64,000 nucleotides of DNA from contig CP136067.1 of the NCBI GenBank assembly GCA_032622095.1, positions 42,637,549-42,701,548 of the forward strand. Reading direction: 5' to 3'. Every line of letters begins with the position of its first letter. Within the stretch, counting starts at the first letter, position 1. This DNA is from Siphonodentalium dalli (lineage: Eukaryota; Mollusca; Scaphopoda; Gadilida; Siphonodentaliidae). The translations under genes and the position numbers were made by a program. Below the pieces are notes generated by a model. That model did no database searches. It worked only from the letters and a program-made list of their open reading frames with translations, and was not told where the DNA came from. Of the stretch, positions 1 to 11,900 are shown piece after piece.

Positions 1-779
1 ATGCGAATCCAGTTAAATCGAACCCTGGTAGAACACAGCGAGGCCTCAATTTGCACTCAATGGTTGCAAATCAGTTTGGGAGTGTGCTATGTTTCTTGCA
101 TATGAATTGCAGATATTCAAATGAATCAATACATTTTTTATAACTCATATAATATGGACAATAAATATACATTAGGCTGTGATGAATACATGCTGAATGG
201 TAGTTATTAATAACCATTGATTTATGATCATGGTCATGGCTGGAGGGTCTCCATTGGGGGTATCCAACTTAGAATTCACCCCCATTCCTTGCATACCAAA
301 ATTTCAAACTCTGGGAAACTTATATATTCAGTAATCTAAGGTTGAAGTCGATGAAATTTGATTGCTAATTTCTCTAATGTTTGCCCTGCTCACTAGAAAA
401 TATAGACAGCTACATAATTTCAGTGAAATTGCCAAAGGCATATTGATTTAATTTTTGAAACTTTTATTGATATATCTGGCATCAGTGTTTTTTTAGGGCT
501 TCAGAAACATATCTAAGCACTGTTGGGGATAATCTGACATTTATATTCATTTTCTACTGAGGCTAGAATCTGGGACAATGTAAGAAATGTCAACAACATA
601 ATACATAAGAGACTAAGGATGGGAGATAAAACTTATGAATCGAGATGTGCAATGCTAGGTACATGTATCATATTTGGCCGTAAAGTATCGTGTGTCACAA
701 AATTTGTCAATACTGTTTTTAACAGTGAGCAATATCAGCTTCTAGTCTGCTCGCATTGTGCAATGTTGCATCAAGTCAT

Positions 780-2085
780 TTTTAGCTCAACTTTTTGAGC
801 TATTGCCTTGGGTTGGTGTCCGACGTGCATCTGTCCGTCCGTCAATAATTTCCTTTGGCTCACCCTACAGGCTGCATCCCTCATCCAAACATCACCAACT
901 TTCATATGGATCTTCGGGGTGACCTAGATGGGAGCCATCGATTTTTTTCTGAAATTCGTTAAAATTTAATCCATCGGCTCACCCTGCAGCCCGCATTTAT
1001 TGGAGAAATGTTTTGAAAATTTACAGGCATGTTTAAGATCACGTCTAGATGGGAGCCATCGAATTTGAACAATTTTCGATGAAAAACATTGCCACCGGCA
1101 GCCATCTTGAATTTTACTCTTTGCAGGACTAAATCGTTCGGAACACCCTGCAGACCATATCCCTCATCCGATCATCACTAAACTTTATATGGATCTTCAT
1201 GGTGACTTCTAGATGGGAGGAGCCACATCCCTCATCCAGTCGTCACCAAACTTCATATGGATCCGATTATTGCCAAAATTTGTTATAAAACATGGCTGCC
1301 AGCAGTCATCTTTGATTTAAAATTTTGAATCTACCTGCAAACCCTGCAGTCGACATAAATTTCGACTCAGTATATCATATAATTCATCTGAGTCGAACAG
1401 GACTGGCCGGAATTCTATTTCCAGACTTGGGGATATACCAGGGAATTCCTTGTTTTGATTGGAAGCGGTACCAGAAAGCGCTGGCCCCGATTGGCTAACC
1501 GATAACAGCTGCGCGTGTCCCGTAAAAATAGCTCAGGTGTCGTCTGTATACGGCGAATGCAATAGTCGTTTAACTCGGTCATGTGGCACTGATTTAAAGT
1601 TAGTTTTAATAGTCGTATTAATTTTGACCAGCTGCTTTATTAAAGAAAAACACTTTTGACAAATGGCATGATTCTGATCGGCGGCGAAATAACCGATGCC
1701 TCTATTCAGTGTTCTGTACTAGTAAATCTCTGCCTCTCGTAACATTCCAATACAACCGCATAAATTATTCCTTATTTGGAATGTCTGTGACATCAGTATG
1801 ACGTCACGAAATTGGGGGAAGCCCATTGTCCTGGAAATGGGTTTTTACATGAATTCGTGTCGACGTAATATTATAATTATTACGGAGATGTTTACGTCGA
1901 CTGCAAACCCTGCAGCCCACATTTATTGGTGAAATGTTGGAAATGAAAATGATTTCATCTACACAATACAAGACCTTTACTTTAATTTTTTTACTTCTCT
2001 TATTCTTTATCATTCCATTGACTGTTCAGCAAAAACTAAACCCCTTCCCAAGTTAAGCTACGGTGTCATTGACACTCATTATCGC
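780..2085. repeat. Old dispersed repeat (interrupted)
   Basis: It contains AACTTCATATGGATCTTCGG, CTAGATGGGAGCCATC and AACATGGC..GCCAGCAGCCATC motifs, ending CAAGTTAAGCTACGGTGTCA. Related copies lie at 9104-9960, 16511-17010 and 53541-54215. Heavily diverged, no open frame; no TIRs identified. Confidence 0.6.
1350..1900. mobile_element. TIR element with 15 bp direct repeats
   Basis: CTGCAAACCCTGCAG occurs at 1335-1349 and 1901-1915, directly flanking inverted ends TCGACATAAAT / TCGACGTAAAC. It interrupts an older dispersed repeat whose halves continue on each side. 551 bp, interior locally GC-richer than the surroundings, no recognisable coding region. Confidence 0.55.
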
Positions 2086-2366
2086 AGTACTCAGTATTTC
2101 AGAATAGAAATGATTAAATGGTCAACTATCAGCAGTTGTTTCTCAACAATTGCAATTGAAATATACAATGTACATGTATATCAGCTACGGTAAGAGTCCA
2201 GGCAACTATCATTCCACAGCCCATGTGCATTCACTGTTTCCATCTAGGATACGGAATCAGAAACCGCCTAGTCATTTCCACATGTATTTACTGAAAAAGA
2301 AGCTAATTGCAACATAAATATTCATACCAGGAACCATGTCCTAGTATCAGGATACATCACAGCACA

Positions 2367-2583
2367 TACAGTAATGCTCTAATTAATCGACCTCTTAACC
2401 AAAGCAGAATTATGGGTAACTTTTCAGGATTTAGTCGGAAATATGGCTTGTTGCCATTCATCGGAAAGCTCTCCCCGAGAGCTTTCCGATGAATGGCAAC
2501 AAGCCATATTTCCGACTAAATCCTGAAAAGTTACCCATAATTCTGCTTTGGTTAAGAGGTCGATTAATTAGAGCATTACTGTA
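2367..2583. mobile_element. Pal-TA palindromic MITE
   Basis: 217 bp, TA at both ends then CAGTAATGC. The arms (AATTATGGGTAACTTTTCAG, TCGGAAATATGGCTTGTTGC) are almost perfect complements over ~105 bp each, leaving a tiny loop at CTCTCCCCGAGAG. The TA duplication suggests a Tc1/mariner-type origin (inferred). Confidence 0.85.
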
Positions 2584-2651
2584 CTGTATCCCACATCTCT
2601 AATAAAGACATAGCAGCAGATATTCTTATCTCTGTCAGTGCTCAACAAGTA

Positions 2652-3046
2652 CATGCCTGTATTTGTCATTTGCAGAATGAGGGTGAATTTAGTGATGCTG
2701 GATAGCATCACCAAATTCACCCTCTGGCGACCTCATCTGCTTAGGCATCATCTACTGGGAAGCATCTATCTATAGTCTCAAATGAACATTGTTCCTTTCT
2801 GGGAAATTGTTATATCGCCTAATTTTCAGAAGATAAAATGCAAAATCGATGTGACAATAATGGGTAACATCAACTTCAACTGGGGAAATTCAATCTGATC
2901 ATAAGTCTCCCATAGCAGTTGAGGCCTAAGCAGAATGAGATTCCCAGAGTGTGAATTTTGTAATGCTAGCCCTCTTGTGTGTGGTAATGTCACTAAATTC
3001 ACCCTCTGAGGACCTCATTCTGCAAATGACACTATTTGCAGGCTTG
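2652..3046. mobile_element. hAT-D MITE, long form
   Basis: 395 bp form with the ~150 bp middle segment (TATGGGAGAC..., GGGGAAATTCAATCTGATC). The ends are degraded (CATGCCTG, GGCTTG). Confidence 0.7.
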
Positions 3047-3710
3047 AATAAGTAGTCTCATTTGACATTTTTTACACTTTTACTAATATGTCTTGGTCGA
3101 GAATGAATATGAAACTCAGAATATTTTGGGGCATAGGTATTAAATCTTCAATTTTCAATGATTATGAACATTATATTTTTCAAAACTTACAAAACTCAAA
3201 TAATGACTTGTGAAATTTACCTGAATTTTTTTTTAAAACTCATACAATTCCTAATCTTTGAAATGTGGAAGACTGGATTTTTTTTCTAAGACACAAAATA
3301 GAACCTATAGGTTCACATTTATGATGTTGATAGCATAGGCCCATGGGGAAAAATCTACCAAATATGTGAGTACTACATATAAAATGTACTATCTTAGCTG
3401 ATATGCTTATAGTATAGTACTATTGGTTTATTTGGTAAATTTGTCCATGGCCTGTGGTTGAAATATAATTCTTCTATTTCATCATTTACATTTGCACTCT
3501 CACATTTTTGTAGCATTTAATTCATCTATTGATTGTAAGAAAATAATTTGTTTTAATTTATTAATGCGTTTGACGTTCCTTTTTCATTTTTGTTAGAGGA
3601 CTACCGGATTGTAGTGTTTTCTGATGCTGTACATTAAGCCGTATCTGAAGAACAAGATGGAAATTTCTCAAATTTATTTTGTTCTCGGGGTTGTTTATTT
3701 GGTTAACCAT
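3047..3710. other. AT-rich intron sequence, nothing recognised
   Basis: Within the long Sbf intron upstream of exon A. The stretches 1-779, 2086-2366 and 4861-5431 are similar: AT-rich, no sustained coding frame. The first ~40 bases (AAATCGAACCCTGG) resemble a reversed Pol III B box, possibly the edge of a SINE. Confidence 0.5.
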
Positions 3711-4162
3711 TTAAAGATGCATAATCTGAATTAACTCTTGCAAATTACTATTTCCTTGGCTTCAGGGGCCAAAAATATTTGATTCGTGTCAAGGAACCCA
3801 CCCATCAAAGTTCAGAGTGATCAGATATCGATTTTTGAAATCTATTATTTTCACTACTGGTAATTTTTAGTGGACCAGTAGAAGGTCGACGAGAGGACGG
3901 TCTTGGACAAAATTACGGATGAAGATGGATAGCTCTAAAATCAAGTGGCTTTTTTGTGTCAGATATTTGACAAACAGGACAAAATTTTGATGAACAAAAT
4001 TTTGATAAATAACAGGTTTTGGGTTATTTTATATTATAGTTGACTGGTTAGCATTATATTTGGGCAATTAATTGATTCTGATAACTGGAGTGGCATTTAA
4101 AAAAATGTTGTTGTTGGAATTTGATGATATTGGGACCATCGAATTGGATTGAGTACCTTTAA
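3711..4162 (+). mobile_element. Ttaa-6 element
   Basis: About 452 bp, TTAAAGATGCATAATC at the left and GATTGAGTACCTTTAA at the right. It contains AAAATATTTGATTCG and GAACCCACCCATCAAAG motifs shared with the copies at 34607, 36739 and 60845. Confidence 0.65.
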
Positions 4163-4213
4163 ATATAGCACTGTTATAAAAATATTAATTGCCATAGATG
4201 CTCAGGTTTTGGC

Positions 4214-4613
4214 TTAACCCTTTACCCAACAAACCGGCCAAAACCGGCCAAATAAAGCTTCAACAGCCTAAAATATCTTCGGTCTGTCTCAATAGAACCA
4301 TACAAATATGGATATCATTGGAACCGGCTCATTGACCACATTGTGATGGTTACAGTTATGCCCTGTGCCAATGCATTCTCTTATATATGCGAGTCGACCA
4401 TAGGTCGCCTCGCATATATAAGAGAATGCATTGGCCTAAAAAAAATCTTTTTTTAACACTTTTTACCATTTTTTCTTACATTCTTTAACAATTTTATAAT
4501 TTTTAATGTGTTAAGCCAATGCATTCTCTTATATATGCGAGGCGACCTATGGTCGACTCGCATATATAAGAGAATGCATTGGCACAGGGCCCTTCTGTTG
4601 GGTAAAGGGTTAA
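4214..4613 (+). mobile_element. Ttaa-1 double-hairpin MITE, copy 1 (reference copy)
   Basis: 400 bp with perfect 18 bp ends TTAACCCTTTACCCAACA, the TTAA being the presumed target duplication (piggyBac-like, inferred). It holds two 67 bp hairpins, at 4368-4434 and 4516-4582. Each has 26 bp arms (CCAATGCATTCTCTTATATA...) plus an inner 5 bp stem around a 3-base loop. Hairpin 2 is the exact reverse complement of hairpin 1. No coding capacity. Its right TTAA is shared with the next element. Confidence 0.85.
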
Positions 4614-4860
4614 CTCTTCCATGACTGTAGCTTCATGAATTTTTCCGAAAACCCTGTGAACGATGCATTCTCTTATATATTTGAGTCTCCAATAGGGAGC
4701 CTCACATATATAAAAGACTACATTGGCCTAACAGTATTTACCTTGACCTAGAAACCCAGTGCATTCTCTTATATATGCGAAGCTCCCTATGTGAGATACG
4801 TAGTTCGTATATATAAGAGAATGCACTGGCACATGATTTTTAATGCTGCATCACCATGAT
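4610..4860. mobile_element. Ttaa-2 hairpin MITE, degraded copy
   Basis: It starts at the TTAA that also ends the Ttaa-1 copy (TTAACTCTTCCATGACTG). Two hairpins of the CATTCTCTTATATAT type follow, with GGGAGCC/GGCTCCC centres. The right end has decayed (GCATCACCATGATTTG). Confidence 0.6.
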
Positions 4861-5431
4861 TTGTTTATGCTACCAGATATTCGTAATTTTGCAGTTGGTT
4901 GCATGAACTGGGTTTTTTTTCCTCAGCAGATATAGGGGTAACATTCCCCCAACCCTCACTGATACCTTCTATATTAAGTTCAACAAACAGCCCTAGGCCA
5001 TTTGTTGAACTTTATCCGTGTACGTCAGTGAGTATTTACTCATCCGATGGTTTAAACTATATTTTTAAAATAATTTGGCTCACAGTGCAAACTTGATTTA
5101 GATTATCCATTTTAATATGAATAATATAGAAACATCTTGTTGATTATGTTACTGGCTATGTGTATACATCAGATAACCTACTTGAGTCAGTCAGTCCTGA
5201 CTAACACAGAATTCCCAGATTTTCCTCTTTCTTTTGATTTTTAACTCAGATTAGTTAGACTAACTATTGTAATGTATTTTACTAGTAATTAAGGAATTTC
5301 AATTCATGTTTCTAACAAATATTTGTTTATGTTGTTGAGAAGTTTGTTAATCAGTAACTCTCAATTTTTAGTTTGAATACTGTTGAATAAGCAGTTTTTT
5401 GGTTACATGGATCTCATTGTTTTATCATGGC

Positions 5432-6151
5432 TAGTGATGTGCAGTTTTGATATTTCATTTCGGTTTTGGTTTGGTTTTTGTAGATAAACCAGGTTTTGGT
5501 TTTGGTTTCGGTTTTAGTCAATATATGAATGCATAGCACCAATGATATCGATATAGATTGGAAAATGCCTTGACATAATATTTCCAGCCATTTTCCAGTC
5601 ATTTCCTTATGCTATGTAGCATTATGTGCCATTATCGCCCATATGATACCCAATAAGTCATGTCTGAGTCCAACCCAGCTGAAGTTAAAGTGATATGAAA
5701 CACTCCGGTCGGGTGATCAAATATAAATGGGGAATAATCTTGCTCAAGGTAGTTATTTTTACGAATATTAATCAAAATTTACAGCACACATCGTCATTCT
5801 TATATATTAATTAAATGCAATGACTATTGATGGAAAAATCATTTGCATTAGTTTATCGCTGATTGTTGCATCCCAAATCGAGATGTAAATATTTACAATT
5901 AAGCTTAGTTCAGACGATGATTTATATGGAGTGGTATGATCGATTTCTTTGAGTTTTTCGGTGATATTAGTAGAATGTTACATTCCCACAGTTGGCATAG
6001 TGCCAGGGTACTAACTTGTCAGTTCTACGCACCCGATCAAGTCCTTAATATGTCTTTAAATAACCATTTAATTAATACATGGTCCATTGCAGTTTGGTTT
6101 TAAAATGAAACTGAAATAAAACCGAGAAACCAAAAAAAACGCACATCACTA
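5432..6151. mobile_element. hAT-like element interrupted by Ttaa-5
   Basis: Perfect 11 bp ends TAGTGATGTGC, with inner GGTTTTGGTTT / complement blocks (CGGTTTTGGTTTGG and AAACTGAAATAAAACCGAG). A clean 8 bp duplication was not found. The Ttaa-5 copy at 5685-6059 sits inside. Confidence 0.6.
5685..6059 (+). mobile_element. Ttaa-5 element
   Basis: 375 bp, beginning TTAAAGTGATATGAAACACT and ending ATATGTCTTTAA. The interior has no long hairpin and no coding region. It lies inside a hAT-like element (5432-6151). Confidence 0.75.
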
Positions 6152-7170
6152 TTATTATAAATCAGGGTTATTGTTAATTTAGTTGCTAGGTCATATCATG
6201 ACATCAGTTCATTATTAACTGACATACGATCTGCATATACAGGAGATGCCACCTCTGGTCTGCACACAGTATAGGCAATGTCACTAGGGCAAAACGCATG
6301 CTGTCCTCTCACTCTCACTTCAATATCTGAACTTTTCTACTTGAAAATTAAAAGCTGAAACAAACCAAATGGATGTACTGGTAAATATATCATATAGGTA
6401 CCTACTTGTCGAATCATTACAATAAACATGACTCATTTGAAACTCAAGAGTTATGTGTACGAGATTCATTAGTAGGGAACATTTAGCCCAATGAGTACAC
6501 AAAATATCAGTCTACAGGCTTTATATACTCCAAAACAAAGTCATATAAATTTTCCTGCTGTTTTAAATGTTTCGCACTGAAGTGCACAACATTTTACCGA
6601 CATTTTGTGGACTTACACGATATTAATATATTTTACAAACGAACAGTCACATCTTGCCCTTATCAAGCTTACAAAATATTGAAAACAGTTTGTGTAATTC
6701 TGTACCTTAAGTTTGGACAGTCCCACTAGAACCAAATAATTATTCGCGCAATGGTGTGCTTTGGTTCTCCGATTATTTTATCAACACAAATGTCTAAATG
6801 CAATCAGACAACAACACACATTGCAAAACACATCAGTCAAGTCAAACGCTAGAGTTCTAATTTGCTGAGTTGCATGCGAAAATCGTCATCAAGTCTACTG
6901 CTCTAAATCTCTGTTCTGCCAAAAGTTTTTAGTGAGTGAATTTTTCTGAAAATACAGAGGATATTTGACTTTGGTAGGATCTGGTTCGGATAAGTTTGGT
7001 ACTTCCTGTTGATGATGGACATGCCACTTTTTCTATGACTATGGAGTGGTATGGTCGATTTGCTTGAGATTTTCGGTGATGTTATTAGAATGCTACATTC
7101 CTCCAGTTGACATAGTGCCTGAATACAAACTTATCCGTTTCACGCACCCGAACAAGTCCAATATATGTCT

Positions 7171-7900
7171 TTAAAGTGATGAAAACTCTCCGCTGAGCCT
7201 TTCAGAACGGAATAACAAAGAATCATTCCAAATTAAGATAATTTCATTTATTACATTCCTATTTGTGATTTACCTTGATATCTCGAGTGATTACAAACAA
7301 TAAATTCACTAGTGAATTATGTCACTTTAATTAGCGATTTATGTGTTCATACGCGCTATAAAAATTTATGCTTCATGGGCATAATGTCTGTATTATTCTG
7401 ATTTCTGGTAAATCAGATGTTTATAGTGGAATATAATAAAAAGAATAATCACTTGATTGAACTGGTGACGTGAAATAATTCATTTGAGGCAGGGACTATT
7501 TTGTAAAAACACTCAAGCACAATGCACTCTTGTGTTTGTACAACGTCCCTGTCTCCCATGAATTATTTGACATCACCAGTTCAATAAAGTGATTATTCTC
7601 TATAAATTTGATATCAAAATAGGTAGAAAAAGCGACATTGTTGTGAATGAATTACATACAGTGACTATTGTTAGTAGAATCATTCCCGTAATGTTTATGG
7701 CCAATAATTCATCCCGAATAAAGTAGTAAATATTTACATTTGTGTGTAGTTCCAACATTGTGCTCTCCGAAATGGTACTGTCACTTTGGTTGGAATTTTT
7801 TATAATTTTAGTTGATTGCTACATTCTTCAAATGGAGATAGTGTTTTGATACTAACATATCGGTTTTATTCACTGAAGTAAGTCCATAATATGTTTTTAA
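7171..7900 (+). mobile_element. Long Ttaa-5-like element with internal foldback
   Basis: It begins TTAAAGTGATGAAAACTCTC and ends ATATGTTTTTAA, about 730 bp. At 7440-7602 there is an imperfect ~55 bp stem (AATAATCACTTGATTGAACT and its complement). A Ttaa-5 right fragment (7034-7174) abuts it on the left, sharing the TTAA at 7171. Its right TTAA is shared with Ttaa-1 copy 2. Confidence 0.6.
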
Positions 7901-8296
7901 CCCTTTACCCAACAAACCGGCCAAAACCGGCCAAATAAAGCTTCAACAGCCTAAAATATCTTCGGTCTGTCTCAATAGAACTATACAAATATGGATATCA
8001 TTGGAACCGGCTCCTTGACCACATTGTGATAGTTACAGTTATGCCCTGTGCCAATGCATTCTCTTATATATGCGAGTCGACCATAGGTCGCCTCGCATAT
8101 ATAAGAGAATGCATTGGCCTAAAAAAAATCTTTTTTTAACACTTTTTACCATTTTTTCTTACATTCTTTAACAATTTTATAATTTTTAATGTGTTAAGCC
8201 AATGCATTCTCTTATATATGCGAGGCGACCTATGGTCGACTCGCATATATAAGAGAATGCATTGGCACAGGGCCGTTCTGTTGGGTAAAGGGTTAA
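7897..8296 (+). mobile_element. Ttaa-1 double-hairpin MITE, copy 2
   Basis: Full length at 400 bp, with both 18 bp ends and both 67 bp hairpins. Its left TTAA is at the same time the right TTAA of an older Ttaa-5-like element (ATATGTTTTTAA). Confidence 0.85.
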
Positions 8297-8330
8297 GTTG
8301 TTGGAAGAGCCTTTCCTTCTTTTCCATTAT

Positions 8331-8730
8331 TTAACCCTTTACCCAACAAAACGGCCAAAACCGGCCAAATAAAGCTTCAACAGCCTAAAATATCTTCGGT
8401 CTGTCTCAATAGAACTATACAAATATGGATATCATTGGAACCGGCTCCTTGACCACATTGTGATAGTTACAGTTATGCCCTGTGCCAATGCATTCTCTTA
8501 TATATGCGAGTCGACCATAGGTCGCCTCGCATATATAAGAGAATGCATTGGCCTAAAAAAAATCTTTTTTTAACACTTTTTACCATTTTTTCTTACATTC
8601 TTTAACAATTTTATAATTTTTAATGTGTTAAGCCAATGCATTCTCTTATATATGCGAGGCGACCTATGGTCGACTCGCATATATAAGAGAATGCATTGGC
8701 ACAGGGCCCTTCTGTTGGGTAAAGGGATAA
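8331..8730 (+). mobile_element. Ttaa-1 double-hairpin MITE, copy 3
   Basis: Full length, same orientation as copy 2 and only 34 bp from it, nearly identical in sequence. The right TTAA has mutated to ATAA. It ends 92 bp before Sbf exon A. Confidence 0.85.
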
Positions 8731-8822
8731 AGAATAAGATGTCCTATAAAATGGCCAGGTTTATGTAAAGTCTCCCTTCAATGGTCAGATTCTTATTTTT
8801 GACAAATCTTTGTTTATTTTAG

Positions 8823-8989
8823 CCTTGTCAAGAATTGGTAGCTTGAAGGATAAATCACGGTTTATGACAAATACATACAATCCTCATCTGGATGGCGGGT
8901 CCGACTCCCGCGGGGACCTGATCAACAGTTCTGTGCAAAGGCTTCAGAAAGTCTCACTGTACGTTCTAGGGGATAAATCACAATTGAAG
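8823..8989 (+). CDS. Sbf: Sbf exon A: phosphatase domain, middle part
   Basis: The acceptor TTTATTTTAG is at 8813-8822 and the donor GTATGA starts at 8990. The exon starts in phase (two bases complete a codon split with an upstream exon outside the window) and ends on a full codon. It encodes residues 1-56 of the visible protein, including [10 protein letters not shown] and [12 protein letters not shown]. Both are typical of the stretch of the SBF myotubularin domain before the active-site loop. The hairpin element ending at 8730 lies only 92 bp upstream. Confidence 0.92.
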
Positions 8990-11900
8990 GTATGAAAACA
9001 CTAGTACTTTGGTTTGAGCAGTGTGAGTTACCCGAATTGATGGCAAAGGATTCTGACCCAATTTATCATTGATACATTAAATAGAACCATGGTGAAAGTC
9101 AGCCTGTTTTATCCCCCACCTGAAATTTTTTCGGTGGGGGATATAGGAATGGGTTCCGTCCATCTGTGCATCTGAACGCCTCTCCCAAAAAGTTGTATGC
9201 TGTTATTTCGACCAATTATCAATGGATTTAAAAGATTTTTGGTATATGAGTTCACAAAGGGAATATCTGAAACGAGTTCGCAAACTAGGCCCAAAATTTG
9301 TTTCTTGGATTTCAAATTTTAATCCATTGCTGCACATTGCAGCCCACATTTATTGGAGAATTGTTTTTAAAATTTACAGGCATGTTTTAGATCACCTCTA
9401 GATAGGAGCTATAAAATTTTAACGATTTTCTATGAAAAACATGGCCGCCAGCAGCCATCTTTGATTTTACTCTTTGCTTGATTAAATCCTTTGGCACAAC
9501 CTAAAGACCACATCCCTCATCCGATCGTCACCAAACTTAATATGGATCTTTTGGGTGACCAATAGATGGGAACCATAAACGTCCGTCATATTTCATTGAA
9601 AAACATGGCCGCCAATGTCCATCTTGGATTTTGCTCTTTGCTCTTTACTCTCTGACTAAATCCCCCAAGAGGCCAACATCATCCGATCATCACCAAACTT
9701 CAAATGGATCTTCGGGGGTACCTCTAGATGGGAGCCATCTCAAATTTTTCTCTTTATGTTAGTATTACGGCATCCTTTGGCACTCTCTACAGCCAAACTA
9801 TTTCATCCGATTAATCCCAAACTGTTTATGCATCTTCAGTTACTTAAGCATATAAACTGTCCGAATTCCCTATCGCTCTATGGACTGTAATATATGGCAT
9901 GATCCCATTTTCAAGTTCAGCTACATTGTCATTGATCTTTCATTTTATACATTCCTAAAGAATAAATGGCCCTTCCCAAGACATTTTAAAATGACCCCAA
10001 AAAATACTGAGAATGGCACAGTGATGCTCTGATACAGCTTGAACCCTTCTTTTAGACTAGTATGCTACCGTCAGGGAAGGATCCAGGGCTCTTTTGATAC
10101 CTGTTACAGGTTTGGGCGCCCAAACTCTGGTGGCCTAAATGTCCCTAAATTGCAAGTGGATAGTTTTATTAAAGCTGAATTTTCTATATTTTGAAGGAAA
10201 TCTTCTATTATAATTCAACAACATGCAATGCAAATCATAAATATACAGTTGATATAGAGCCTTTATTTGCTTAATCAATTTTCCAGTGAGAACTATTTTA
10301 ACCCTTTAATGACTGGGGCTTCTTGAAATTTTGCAAAAATCCTGTGCCAATGCATTCTCTTATATAAATGAGAGTCTCCCATCTAAGGAGCCTTGCATAT
10401 ATAAGATAATACATTGGCCTTTATCTTGACCTTGTAAGCCAGTGCATTTATGCGGGATCTTTAATGTTGCACATAAGGGAGGGGGTGACCTACTCCCATC
10501 TCAGGCCTACGGCCCTTGGGATATGCCTTTGGCATATCATGGTACCAAAACAGGTGTCCCCAAAAAATCGCTGGATCCATCCCTGGCTACCGTAGTACAT
10601 GATTCTCCTCTGTTTTTGATTATTTAATGACTAATAATTGTAGTGTAGTTGAGGTTGAAGATTCTCCAAAATATGATTCTAATCCTTTTCTGAATGTGAC
10701 TTATCCAATGCATAATTGTTGTAGGGTATTAAGGTGGAAGCATTCCCGAAGTGTGATTTTATTCCGGTCGATTATTACGAGGTCCGGCATGTGAAGGCGA
10801 GCTTTAAGAAAATGATGCGAGCATGTGTACCTAGCGCGCCACCCATCAACAATGACTGCATGTTTCACAAGGCTATAGAAGATTCCAACTGGCTCCAACA
10901 GGTGAGGTTTTATATAATGTTTAGAAATCCTGAAAATAGGGTGCTGGACATTTGCAGAATGAGGTCCAGAGGGTTAATTTAGTGACGATGCCCCACACTG
11001 CCGTCTAGCATAATTAAATTAACCTTCTGTGGACCTCATTCTGCTTTGGCCTCTTCTCTGGAAAGTATCTTTATTATCAAGTTCTCTAGTTTCTTTAGAA
11101 ACATCTTTAGGAAGTTTATTTTACTTTTTAGTTGAGTTTCTCTATATCCCCAAATTGGCAGAGGACACAATGCATAATCGGAGTGTCCATTGGGTGCACA
11201 TCCCAATCTTCACTATCTGGGAAATTAAACTGAGTTGAGTCTAGATACCCAGAGAATGAATTTGGTGAGGTAGCGTCAGAGCTGATATTCAGTCATGATC
11301 TGAGTTTCCTGTGTCTTCACTTGTTCTAAACTGTGCCTCTCCTGTAGAACATTTTACTGAAATAATATAATAAATTTTTCTCCGTAACATCAGGGGTACA
11401 TGGAGTTTGGTACTTGTGTGTCGATTTTGAACCCCAAAACATTCAAAAAGAGACATCAAGGTATCAAATCTCCATTTATACCATGATCAATATTAAATGT
11501 CATTGTGAAAAAAAGTTGTTAATTGTCACTGTAGGTATAAAGGCACTTTGTTGGTATAAACATTTCCCTTACATTTTAACCCTTTACCCAACAAACCGGC
11601 CAAAACCGGCCAAATAAAGCTTCAACAGCCTAAAATATCTTCGGTCTGTCTCAATAGAACCATACAAATATGGATATCATTGGAACCGGCTCCTTGACCA
11701 CATTGTGATAGTTACAGTTATGCCCTGTGCCAATGCATTCTCTTATATATGCGAGTCGACCATAGGTCGCCTCGCATATATAAGAGAATGCATTGGCCTA
11801 AAAAAAATCTTTTTTTAACACTTTTTACCATTTTTTCTTACATTCTTTAACAATTTTATAATTTGTAATGTGTTAAGCCAATGCATTCTCTTATATATGC

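Noticed and set aside
1459-1659. 66-codon frame in a locally GC-richer stretch
   Set aside because: It lies wholly inside the TIR element at 1350-1900, with no homology recognised and no splice sites matching Sbf phases.
4368-4434. CRISPR-like repeat array
   Set aside because: Hairpin repeats are dispersed, not regularly spaced, and bounded by TTAA transposon ends in a eukaryotic intron.
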